From Luteibacter pinisoli (lineage in GTDB: Bacteria; Pseudomonadota; Gammaproteobacteria; Xanthomonadales; Rhodanobacteraceae), in NCBI RefSeq assembly GCF_006385595.1, contig NZ_CP041046.1, forward strand, positions 744,001-808,000: 64,000 bases of DNA, given 5' to 3'. A program made the position numbers and the translations under genes. Positions 1-7,109 of this stretch are shown piece by piece (the first letter of the stretch is position 1; each line of letters begins with the position of its first letter). The notes beneath the pieces are model-generated. The model saw only the letters and a list, made by a program, of their open reading frames with translations. It ran no database searches and had not been told where the DNA came from.

Positions 1-501
1 CGCGAACTGCCACGCATGCATCGACGACGCGCCGATGTAGCGTGCCTTACCGGCTTTCACCACGTCGTGCAGCGCTTCCAGCGTCTCCTCGATCGGTACG
101 CCGTGGTCGAAGCGATGGATCTGCAGCAGGTCGATGTAGTCGGTGCCAAGGCGCGCGAGCGAATCATTCACGGAATGGAAGATGGCCTTGCGCGAAAGGC
201 CGCCGGCGTTCGGGCCCTTGTGCCAGTGGAAGAACGTCTTCGTGGCGATGACCACTTCGTCGCGCCTCGTAAAATCTTTCAGCGCGCGACCGACGATTTC
301 CTCGGACGTGCCATCGGAATACGCGTTCGCCGTGTCGAAGGTATTGATGCCGAGGTCGAGCGCCTTGCGGATGAACGGCCGGCTCTGCTCCTCATCAAGC
401 GTCCAGGCATGGTTGCCGCGCTTGGGGTCACCGTAGGTCATGCAGCCCAGGATCACGGGCGAGATCTCGAGTCCGGTCTTGCCCAGCTTTACGTATTGCA
501 T
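1..501 (-). CDS. Aldo/keto reductase, 3' end outside the window
   Basis: The first 167 residues of an NAD(P)H-dependent aldo/keto reductase are present; the C-terminal half lies before base 1. It begins MQYVKLGKTGLEISP and carries the family tetrad: Asp56 and Tyr61 in FDTANAYSDG, Lys88 in IATKTF and His129 in LLQIHR. The family reduces aldehydes and ketones in the cytoplasm on a TIM barrel; the substrate cannot be told. A GGAG lies about 7 bases before the ATG. The gene is divergent from the small gene at 710 across a 208-base gap in which I see no convincing motif. Confidence 0.9.
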   Translation of the reverse strand, partial: MQYVKLGKTGLEISPVILGCMTYGDPKRGNHAWTLDEEQSRPFIRKALDLGINTFDTANAYSDGTSEEIVGRALKDFTRRDEVVIATKTFFHWHKGPNAGGLSRKAIFHSVNDSLARLGTDYIDLLQIHRFDHGVPIEETLEALHDVVKAGKARYIGASSMHAWQFA

Positions 502-709
502 CGGGGAACTCCACGTAGGGGAAGCGAGGGTGCCTGGGTAGCGTACACGCGATGGCCGGGTCGCTGCCGTGATTCAGATTATTCGGGGCGGCGCGCACTG
601 TCCCGATGTCAGCACTGCCCCTACACACCGCCTCGTGGAAAGCCTACAGCGATCGAGGACTTCTCTCTTAGCGCATCGACCTATACTTTGCGGACGAAAA
701 GGAGGTTCC

Positions 710-919
710 ATGAGCAAGGTACGATCATTCAGGGCTGCTTACTCGGAGCGTGTTGCAAGGGAGCTCTTCGACGTCCCGGGGGCCACGTATGCCGTTATCG
801 CGGAGAGCTTGCGGGCAGACGAAGAAGGCAGGGAGTCGTTTACGGTTAATGGGACGACCTATGGGCGGGTATCACCCCAACGCGACGCCCACCCATTTCG
901 GCTGTTCAAGAAGAAATAA
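710..919 (+). CDS. Small protein of unknown function, 69 aa
   Basis: I do not recognise this protein. It is short, basic at both ends (starts MSKVRSFRAAY, ends RLFKKK) and has no signal peptide or membrane segment. The ATG at 710 is chosen because a strong AAGGAGG lies 5 to 11 bases before it; the frame is also open upstream to 569, but that part is unlike protein. A TATACT at 682-687 could be the -10 box of its own promoter, with no good -35. Base composition is less GC-rich than downstream genes. The next gene starts 4 bases after the stop, so the two are probably one transcript. Confidence 0.6.
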   Translation: MSKVRSFRAAYSERVARELFDVPGATYAVIAESLRADEEGRESFTVNGTTYGRVSPQRDAHPFRLFKKK

Positions 920-922
920 GCC

Positions 923-1684
923 GTGGGCTTGAGCTTATCGGTGCTCGTTGCCCTGGTCTTCCTGTTGCCGGGGCTGGCGTTTGTCTTCTCACTGCAGAGA
1001 GGCGTGATCTTCGCTAAGCAGTCGCCGCCGGATAGTCCAGTATCAGAGACGTTGGCCAGTGCGATTGCCGCTTCCATCGCACTAAACGCTGCTGGCTACT
1101 CGCTCTGTGTCTTCCTGTGTGATGCATGGGGCCTTCCGTCGCCTGACGCCGTTGCGTTCATCTCGATGATGAGTGGCGACTCGAAGGGCTTGCTTGCGTC
1201 CGAAGCGCTCGCCAGCGTTGCGCGATATCCCGTGCGCATATGCGCCTATTTCTGCGCGCTAACGATGGTGGGAAGCGCAAGCGGCTTCGCCGGACGTACG
1301 CTCCGCGCTCGACTCCGGGCCAATGACGGCGGTGCGCTGTGGGGGACACTGTTGTCACCGCGTGGGGTCAATCTTGTCCGGGTTACGCTTGAAGTCGAAA
1401 TGGACGGAGTCGCATTTCTGTTCGCAGGCGCGCTGCGCGATTATGCGGTCGATCGAGATGGCTCTTTAGACCGCGTGGTGCTGGAGGGCGTTTCCCGCAG
1501 ACCGCTGGCGAATCGCGCACCTGGAGATCGCCGAGGCCGCAACCGTCGTCCACGAGCACCGCATTCGAACGGCTGGACGCCAGTCCCGGGAAACTACGTC
1601 ATCCTTAATGTGGGCGCGACGAAGTCCGTACGAGTCGACTACCTGGCCGAAAAGGCCCGTAGCGGCAGGCGTAGTCCTGGTTAA
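923..1684 (+). CDS. Membrane protein of unknown function (possibly DUF6338-like), likely frame-disrupted
   Basis: A hydrophobic N-terminal helix (about residues 4-24) is followed by two more apolar stretches (near 45-70 and 105-125) and a soluble C-terminal part with VLVALVFLLPGLAFVF at the start and PVPGNYVILNVG near the end. It resembles small membrane proteins catalogued as DUF6338, from memory only. It starts GTG 4 bases after the preceding stop. Between about 1495 and 1585 the frame becomes Arg- and CGA-rich, while the +1 frame reads with normal codons (ADRWRIAHLEIAEAAT), suggesting two compensating frameshifts. Function unknown; the composition and isolation suggest acquired DNA. Confidence 0.55.
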   Translation: MGLSLSVLVALVFLLPGLAFVFSLQRGVIFAKQSPPDSPVSETLASAIAASIALNAAGYSLCVFLCDAWGLPSPDAVAFISMMSGDSKGLLASEALASVARYPVRICAYFCALTMVGSASGFAGRTLRARLRANDGGALWGTLLSPRGVNLVRVTLEVEMDGVAFLFAGALRDYAVDRDGSLDRVVLEGVSRRPLANRAPGDRRGRNRRPRAPHSNGWTPVPGNYVILNVGATKSVRVDYLAEKARSGRRSPG

Positions 1685-1910
1685 AGGGTGGCCCTTGAAA
1701 CCGACCCGGCCGCCCCTACGTTATGTGCCAGCCGCTTGCCCACCCCCGTGGGCAGGCGTACGATCCGCCCCTCATCCACGAGACCTGACCATGTTTGCCT
1801 GCAAGCACGCATTGATCCACCTGCCAACGATCGCCCCATGGGCGCGTCGCGGGTGCGCGCGCGCCATGTCAGGCCCTACGCCGTAAGGCGCCCGGTCTCG
1901 AATGCCTGTC

Positions 1911-1939
1911 AAAAAGCACCCGCGAGGGTGTTTTTTTTT
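1911..1939 (+). terminator. Intrinsic terminator
   Basis: CACCC-GCGA-GGGTG forms a 5-bp stem with a GNRA tetraloop, preceded by five A and followed by nine T (1931-1939). It points rightward and ends whatever transcript comes from 710-1684 or a short RNA starting in the gap. It is the clearest Rho-independent terminator in the window. Confidence 0.85.
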
Positions 1940-2037
1940 GCCTCGATTTCCGCCGATCCCCGATTTCTACAAGCCCACTACCGGAGCACCGTGCCATGAA
2001 GAACTGCCGCGAACCCTGATCCTGACCCGTCCCACCC

Positions 2038-2104
2038 ACGCCAGGGGCGACGGGAAAGCTTCGGGGGCATGCCTCGCTCGTCACACGGACCGAGCCCCTG
2101 GCGT
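2038..2104 (+). promoter_or_regulatory. Structured leader hairpin before the EF-G gene
   Basis: ACGCCAGGGGC (2038-2048) is the exact reverse complement of GCCCCTGGCGT (2094-2104), enclosing 45 bases and ending 21 bases before the EF-G ATG. It may be a regulatory 5' leader. I do not recognise a known riboswitch class in it. Confidence 0.45.
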
Positions 2105-2125
2105 CCCGAATGGAACTGTTCAACC

Positions 2126-4192
2126 ATGAGTACCCGCGATACCACTATTCCCGTCGGCCGTTGGCGCAACCTCGGCATCATCGCCCATGTCGACGCAGGC
2201 AAAACCACGCTCACCGAGCGCCTTCTCTACAAGACCGGCACGATCCATCGCACCGGTGAGGTGCACGATGGCGCGACCACCACCGACCATATGGAACTCG
2301 AGCGCGAGCGTGGCATCACGATCGGCGCCGCAGCCGTGCGCGCCAACTGGACGCCGGAAGGCGGCCTGCCGCATCGCCTCACGCTGATCGACACGCCCGG
2401 GCACATCGACTTCGCCATCGAGGTGGAGCGTTCGCTGCGCGTGCTCGACGGCGCGGTCGTGGTGTTCTCCGGCGTGGCCGGCGTGCAGCCGCAATCGGAA
2501 ACCGTGTGGCACCAGGCGCGCCGCCATGGCGTGCCGCTGATGGCCTTCGTGAACAAGATGGACCGGCCCGGCGCGGATTTCGACGCGACGCTGGTGCAGA
2601 TGCGCGAAAAGCTGGGTGCCAACCCCTGGGTCGTGGCGCAGCCGGTCATCGACGGTGAACACATCGTGGGCCTCGTGGACTTGGTGGCGGAGCGCACCTG
2701 GCTGTTCGACGAAAAGGGCACGCCCGTCATCACCCCGTGGAGCGCCGATGAGCGCGCCGCGCATGCGAATGCGCGCGCCGAGCTGATCGCCGCGATCGCG
2801 GACAAGGACGATGACCTGGCCGAACTGTGGCTGGCGGAAAAGCCCGTGGACGCCGAGGCGCTCACGGCGGCGCTGCGTCGTGGCACGCTGGCCGGCCTTG
2901 GCCAGCCGGTGCTGCCCGGCTCGGCCTTCCGTAACGTGGGCATCGAGCCGCTGCTTGACGCGTTCGTGGCGTACCTGCCGTCGCCGCTGGATCGTCCGTC
3001 CGTCGTTGGCCATACCGACCACGGCGACATCCAGGTTGCACCTGATGCCGCGGCGCCGCTGGCCGCCCTGGTCTTCAAGGTGGTGAACCAGTCGCATGGT
3101 CCGCTGGCCTTCGTGCGCGTGTACTCGGGCCGCCTGCATGTCGGCGATGCCGTGTGGCGCAGTGGCAGCGAGCGTACGCAGCGCGTCGGCCGTCTCGCCG
3201 TGGTGCGCGCTGACGACACCGAGGCGGTGGAGTCGGCCGAGGCGGGCGATATCGTCGCGATCATGGGCTGGAAGGATGTCGCCACCGGCGAAACGCTGGC
3301 CGATACGCATCACCACGTGCGGCTGGAAACCATCCAGGCGCAGCCGGCGGTGCTGTCGTGGCGGTTGTCACCGGAGCGCTCGGCCGACCTGCTGAAGCTC
3401 GGCAACGGGCTGGCGCGCCTGGCACAGGAGGATCCGTCCTTCCGTGTCAGCACGGACCCGGAAACCGGCGAAACCCTGGTCTGGGGCATGGGCGAACTCC
3501 ACCTCGAAGTCATGGTGGAACGCCTGCGCCGCGAATGGGGCGTGCAGGTGCGCACGGGTTCGCCGCGGGTGGCCTACCAGGAAACGCCGGCCAGGCCGTC
3601 GGGCCCGGTGGAAGGCAAGCTCGCCAAGCAGACCGGTGGCAGCGGCCAGTTCGCGCGGGTCGTGTTGTCCGTGTCGCCCGTGGAAGGCGATGCGAACCGC
3701 TACGAAGACCGCACGACCGGCGGCGTCATCCCGAAGCAGTTCCAGTCGTCGGTGCAGAAGGGCGCGGAGCAGGCGCTGCTGGAAGGCCCGCGTGGCTACC
3801 CGGTGGTGGGTGCGGAGGTGCTGGTGCTCGATGGCCAGGCGCATGCCGTGGATTCGAACGAAGCCGCGTTCCATCGCGCCGCGCAGATCGCGGTGCGGTC
3901 GGCCCTCGAAGCCACGGGTACCGTGCTGCTTGAGCCGGTGATGCGTGTTTCGGTGTCCGCGCCGGGCGTGGCGGTGGGTGACGTGCTGGGCGACCTGCAG
4001 CGTCGCGGTGGCCAGATCGTGAACCTGACCGACAAGCAGGAGCGCACGGAGATCGAAGCCGACGTGCCGCTGGCCCAGCTCGACGGGTACAGCACCACCC
4101 TGCGCAGCCTGAGCCAGGGCCGTGCGTCCGCGACGGTGGCGTTCCATGCCTACCGGCCGGCCACGGTGCAGGAAGCCCGCAAGCAGGCCTGA
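2126..4192 (+). CDS. fusA: Elongation factor G paralogue
   Basis: A 688-residue translational GTPase of normal EF-G length that moves tRNA and mRNA through the ribosome after peptide transfer. GTPase motifs are intact: AHVDAGKTT (residues 20-28), RGITIG (62-67), DTPGH (89-93) and NKMD (143-146), followed by EF-G domains II to V. The ATG at 2126 (MSTRDTTIPVGRWRN) is chosen because the EF-G family starts just before the RN-GI-AHVDAGKTT motif. It is not beside rpsL, rpsG or tuf, so it is probably a second copy; some such paralogues act in ribosome recycling or stress. It precedes moeA by 37 bases. Confidence 0.9.
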   Translation: MSTRDTTIPVGRWRNLGIIAHVDAGKTTLTERLLYKTGTIHRTGEVHDGATTTDHMELERERGITIGAAAVRANWTPEGGLPHRLTLIDTPGHIDFAIEVERSLRVLDGAVVVFSGVAGVQPQSETVWHQARRHGVPLMAFVNKMDRPGADFDATLVQMREKLGANPWVVAQPVIDGEHIVGLVDLVAERTWLFDEKGTPVITPWSADERAAHANARAELIAAIADKDDDLAELWLAEKPVDAEALTAALRRGTLAGLGQPVLPGSAFRNVGIEPLLDAFVAYLPSPLDRPSVVGHTDHGDIQVAPDAAAPLAALVFKVVNQSHGPLAFVRVYSGRLHVGDAVWRSGSERTQRVGRLAVVRADDTEAVESAEAGDIVAIMGWKDVATGETLADTHHHVRLETIQAQPAVLSWRLSPERSADLLKLGNGLARLAQEDPSFRVSTDPETGETLVWGMGELHLEVMVERLRREWGVQVRTGSPRVAYQETPARPSGPVEGKLAKQTGGSGQFARVVLSVSPVEGDANRYEDRTTGGVIPKQFQSSVQKGAEQALLEGPRGYPVVGAEVLVLDGQAHAVDSNEAAFHRAAQIAVRSALEATGTVLLEPVMRVSVSAPGVAVGDVLGDLQRRGGQIVNLTDKQERTEIEADVPLAQLDGYSTTLRSLSQGRASATVAFHAYRPATVQEARKQA

Positions 4193-4229
4193 CAGCCCGC
4201 CGGTCGCGTGATCCCTGTACGCTTCGGGC

Positions 4230-5426
4230 ATGCTCACGTATGCCGAAGCCCTAGCCACGTTAGTCCGTGAAGCCCACCCGCTCGGTACCGAGCGGGTGGG
4301 CCTTTCCGTGTCCGCGGGACGCCTTCTTGGCGCGGACATCACCAGTCCGCTTTCCCTGCCGTCGTTTGATAACGCCGCGATGGACGGGTTCGCCATCCGC
4401 TCCGGCGAGGGCGATCTACCCGCTGGTACGCGGTTCACCGTCGCGGGCATGCAAGCTGCCGGTGACGACACCGCCGCATGGCCCGGCAGCGATGCCTGCG
4501 AAATCGCCACCGGCGCGCGCGTGCCGGACGGGTTCGATACCGTGGTCCCGGTCGAACGTTGCGAGCGCAACGGCGACAGCGTGCAGTTGATGCAGGATGA
4601 AAAGCGCGGCCAGAACATTCGCCGCACAGGCGGCGACATCGCCGCGGGCGCCGTCGCGCTCCGTGCCGGCCGCCGCATCGACGCCGCGGCCATCATGCTC
4701 CTCGCCGCCCTCGGCATCGACGAGCTCACCGTGGTGCGCCGGCCGCGCGTGGCGATCATCAACACCGGTAGCGAGCTGCATGCCAGCGGGCCGCTTCCCG
4801 ACGGTGGCATCCACGATTCCAATGGCCCGTTCCTCGAGGCGATGATGGCGTCATGGGGTGTCGAGGCACTCCCGCGCCGTCGTGTTCGCGATACGGGCGA
4901 TGCCTTTCACCATGCCGTGGCGGATGCGCGGGCCGCCGGTGCTGACCTGATCCTCACGACCGGTGCCGTCTCGGCGGGCCGTTTCGACTTCGTGCCATCG
5001 GCCCTTGAAGCGATGGGCGCGCGCGAACTGTTCCATAAGGTCGCCATCCGTCCGGGCAAACCGATTCTCGCCGCCCGCTTCGACGATGGCCCCCTCGTGC
5101 TTGGCCTGCCGGGCAATCCCATCGCCGTTGCCGTCGGCCACCGCTTCTTCGTCGCACCTGTGTTGCGGGCGATGGCAGGCCTGCCGCCCGAACAGCCCCA
5201 GCGCGTACGCCTCGACGAAGCCTATGAGGCACGCCCGGGGCTGCAGCATTTCGCGCTGGGCCGGGTCGCGCCGGATGCCGAGGGGCGCCAGGTGGCGTGC
5301 GTCCAGCGTAACCAGGCGGCCTACCGGATCGTGCCGTTTACCCAGGCGAATGCATGGCTTGCCGCGGATAGCGCCTTTGGCGACGTCGTCGATGCGTGGC
5401 CGCTGGATCCGGCGGCCGCGCCATGA
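4230..5426 (+). CDS. moeA: Molybdopterin molybdotransferase MoeA
   Basis: Inserts molybdenum into adenylylated molybdopterin in the last steps of cofactor synthesis. At 398 residues it has normal length, with PSFDNAAMDGFA near residue 43, an ATGARVPDGFDTVVPVE segment, NTGSEL, a TTGAVSAGRFDF segment (usually TSGGVSVGDYDF, so slightly divergent) and GLPGNPIAV near residue 290. A 30-bp perfect palindrome lies in codons 15-24. The stop overlaps the mobA start (ATGA), so the two are translationally coupled. The nearby FdhF-type oxidoreductase is a likely user of the product. Confidence 0.93.
   Translation: MLTYAEALATLVREAHPLGTERVGLSVSAGRLLGADITSPLSLPSFDNAAMDGFAIRSGEGDLPAGTRFTVAGMQAAGDDTAAWPGSDACEIATGARVPDGFDTVVPVERCERNGDSVQLMQDEKRGQNIRRTGGDIAAGAVALRAGRRIDAAAIMLLAALGIDELTVVRRPRVAIINTGSELHASGPLPDGGIHDSNGPFLEAMMASWGVEALPRRRVRDTGDAFHHAVADARAAGADLILTTGAVSAGRFDFVPSALEAMGARELFHKVAIRPGKPILAARFDDGPLVLGLPGNPIAVAVGHRFFVAPVLRAMAGLPPEQPQRVRLDEAYEARPGLQHFALGRVAPDAEGRQVACVQRNQAAYRIVPFTQANAWLAADSAFGDVVDAWPLDPAAAP
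4272..4301. repeat. 30-bp perfect palindrome inside moeA
   Basis: Bases 4272-4286 (GCCCACCCGCTCGGT) are exactly mirrored by 4287-4301. Allowing one bulged base the pairing continues to AAG/CTT on the outside, and CCTTTCC follows. As RNA it would make a very stable hairpin 43 bases into the moeA message. It encodes a normal MoeA segment (AHPLGTERVG), so it is not an insertion. Confidence 0.85.
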
Positions 5427-5953
5427 TCGGCGTCATTCTCGCAGGTGGCCTTTCCTCACGCATGGGCGAAGACAAGGCCTTGCTTCGCATCGACGGCCGT
5501 ACCTTGCTGGAGCGAACGCGAGACGTCCTGGTCGAGGCCGGGGCGGAGCGCATCGTGATCAGCGGCGCACGCGATGGCGGCATCCCCGACAGGTGGCCGG
5601 GCAAAGGCCCCATCGGCGGCATCGCCAGCGTGGCGGCGCAGCTGATGGATGGCGAACTGCTCATCGTGCCGGTGGACATGCCCGCGCTCGAAGTCGCCAC
5701 GCTGGCGCGCCTGCGCGACGAGCAGCGCATGCGCGCCACACGCTGGGCGGGCCACCCGTTGCCGATGCGGCTGACGCTGGACGCGATCACGCGCGCGACC
5801 CTGGCCGAGATGCTGGGGCTGGAGGGACGCGACTGCTCCGTCTCCGCCTTGCAGGCCCGCGTAGGCGTGGCCACACTTTCGCTCGACGGCGTCGATACGC
5901 GGACGCTGGTGAACTGCAACACCCCCGACGACTGGCGCGAGGCGAACGCATGA
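5423..5953 (+). CDS. mobA: Molybdenum cofactor guanylyltransferase MobA
   Basis: Transfers GMP from GTP to molybdenum cofactor to give the bis-MGD form used by formate-dehydrogenase-type enzymes. The 176-residue protein opens with the nucleotide-binding loop MIGVILAGGLSSRMGEDKALL, with the family Gly-rich loop and Lys, then KGPIGGI and VPVDMP (the metal-binding Asp) near residue 95. The ATG at 5423 overlaps the moeA stop; upstream codons in frame lie within moeA. Its product matches the need of the oxidoreductase at 7099-9435. Confidence 0.92.
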   Translation: MIGVILAGGLSSRMGEDKALLRIDGRTLLERTRDVLVEAGAERIVISGARDGGIPDRWPGKGPIGGIASVAAQLMDGELLIVPVDMPALEVATLARLRDEQRMRATRWAGHPLPMRLTLDAITRATLAEMLGLEGRDCSVSALQARVGVATLSLDGVDTRTLVNCNTPDDWREANA

Positions 5954-6285
5954 GAGTGCAGCTGGAAAACGACACGATCCGCGTCCGCATCGACGAGGAC
6001 GAGCTGGCCGAACTGCTCGACAACGTGGCCCTGATGGGTTCCACGGCCTTTGGCCGGGCCTTCACCATGCGCTACGCCATCGACGCCACCAATAGCCCGG
6101 CCTGCGTGCTTGATGGCAATGCGCACGAATGGCGCCTCGAAGTGCCCCTGGCGCACCTCGCGGAGCTGAAAGCCCGGCTACCGGCCAAAGAGGGCCTGGT
6201 CTACGACATCCCGGGCAACGACACCGTGGCCACCACGGTGGTGCTTGATGTGGACATCAAGGACAGCCTGAAACGCCGCCGTTAA
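5950..6285 (+). CDS. Small DUF7009-like protein of the molybdenum cofactor operon
   Basis: A 111-residue soluble protein beginning MRVQLENDTIRVRIDEDELAELL. It starts inside the mobA stop (ATGA), so it is made with MoeA and MobA. The pattern (short beta-rich start, a phenylalanine-rich middle, an ending of VVLDVDIKDSLKRRR) recalls the uncharacterised DUF7009 family, from memory and unconfirmed. No catalytic motif is visible. Its position suggests an accessory role for molybdoenzymes. Its stop overlaps the fdhD stop on the other strand by 4 bases (6282-6285). Confidence 0.7.
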   Translation: MRVQLENDTIRVRIDEDELAELLDNVALMGSTAFGRAFTMRYAIDATNSPACVLDGNAHEWRLEVPLAHLAELKARLPAKEGLVYDIPGNDTVATTVVLDVDIKDSLKRRR

Positions 6286-7109
6286 AGGCCGGCGTCGCGG
6301 ATCCGCTCCGGGCGGCTGTAGACGTTGAAGCGGCCCGGGCGGGCGAACCCCGCCAGGGTCATGCCGCAATCGGTGGCCAGTGCGACGGCCAGGGCCGTTG
6401 GCGCCGAAATGGCCACCAGCACGGTGATCCCCGCGACGGCCGCCTTGGTCACCATCTCGTAGCTGGCGCGGCTGGTGATCACGGCGAAGCCTTCGCGCGG
6501 GTCGATGCCGCGGCGGGTCATCGCGCCGATCAGCTTGTCCAGCGCGTTATGCCGGCCGACGTCTTCGCGCACCACCATGAGTGAGCCATCGGTGCGTGCC
6601 CACGCGGCGGCATGCACCGAGCCGGTGAACGCATTGATCGGCTGCTCGGCGCGCAGGGCTTCCAGCGCGCGCTCAATCGCGTCGGGCGTGACGGTGGTGC
6701 CGGCGGCGACGGGGCGTGGGCGACGGATCACGTCTTCAAGCTCGCGCGTGCCGCAGATGCCACAGCCGCTGCGCCCGGGGATGTTCCGTTCCGGCACCAC
6801 CGGGGCATCGTTGGCGGCCGCCTGCGCCGTCACGACGTCGATGGAAATGCCTTCGAGGCCTTCATGGATCTCGATGGCAGTGATCTCGCGGACGTCGCTG
6901 ACGCGGTTCTCCGTCAACGCGAAGCCGCGGGCGAAATCTTCCAGGTCCACGGGCGAGGCCATCATCACGGCGAACGGCTTGCCGTTGAAGTGAAGGGCCA
7001 CCGGGATCTCTTCCGCCAGGCGGTCGTCATCCTGCGTGATGCGGCCACGCTCGTAGCGGGTGACCGGGCGGGAGGCGCTGCCGAGGGGTGTGGTGTGTTC
7101 AGGTCGCAT
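6282..7109 (-). CDS. fdhD: Formate dehydrogenase accessory sulfurtransferase FdhD
   Basis: In E. coli FdhD passes sulfur from IscS to the molybdenum centre of formate dehydrogenase. The 275-residue protein carries the key CGICG motif (Cys116 and Cys119), the persulfide-bearing pair, and REDVGRHNALDKL further on. The ATG at 7109 (MRPEHTTPLG) overlaps the last 11 bases of the upstream oxidoreductase gene; the longer upstream frame is a shadow of that gene. The overlap shows the sulfurtransferase is co-translated with its likely client. Confidence 0.92.
   Translation of the reverse strand: MRPEHTTPLGSASRPVTRYERGRITQDDDRLAEEIPVALHFNGKPFAVMMASPVDLEDFARGFALTENRVSDVREITAIEIHEGLEGISIDVVTAQAAANDAPVVPERNIPGRSGCGICGTRELEDVIRRPRPVAAGTTVTPDAIERALEALRAEQPINAFTGSVHAAAWARTDGSLMVVREDVGRHNALDKLIGAMTRRGIDPREGFAVITSRASYEMVTKAAVAGITVLVAISAPTALAVALATDCGMTLAGFARPGRFNVYSRPERIRDAGL

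Larger units (their letters stand above)
1685..2125. other. Long intergenic region with a terminator and a structured EF-G leader
   Basis: This 441-base gap has no convincing reading frame. It holds a small hairpin CGCC-GTAA-GGCG at 1879-1890, a clear intrinsic terminator at 1911-1939 and, nearer the EF-G gene, a perfect 11-base inverted repeat (2038-2048 with 2094-2104). The stretch before the terminator could encode a short RNA or just be the 3' end of the upstream transcript. Confidence 0.6.

Noticed and set aside
4272..4301. The moeA palindrome as an intrinsic terminator
   Set aside because: It lies within codons 15-24 of an intact gene and lacks a proper T-run, so complete termination would abolish MoeA.
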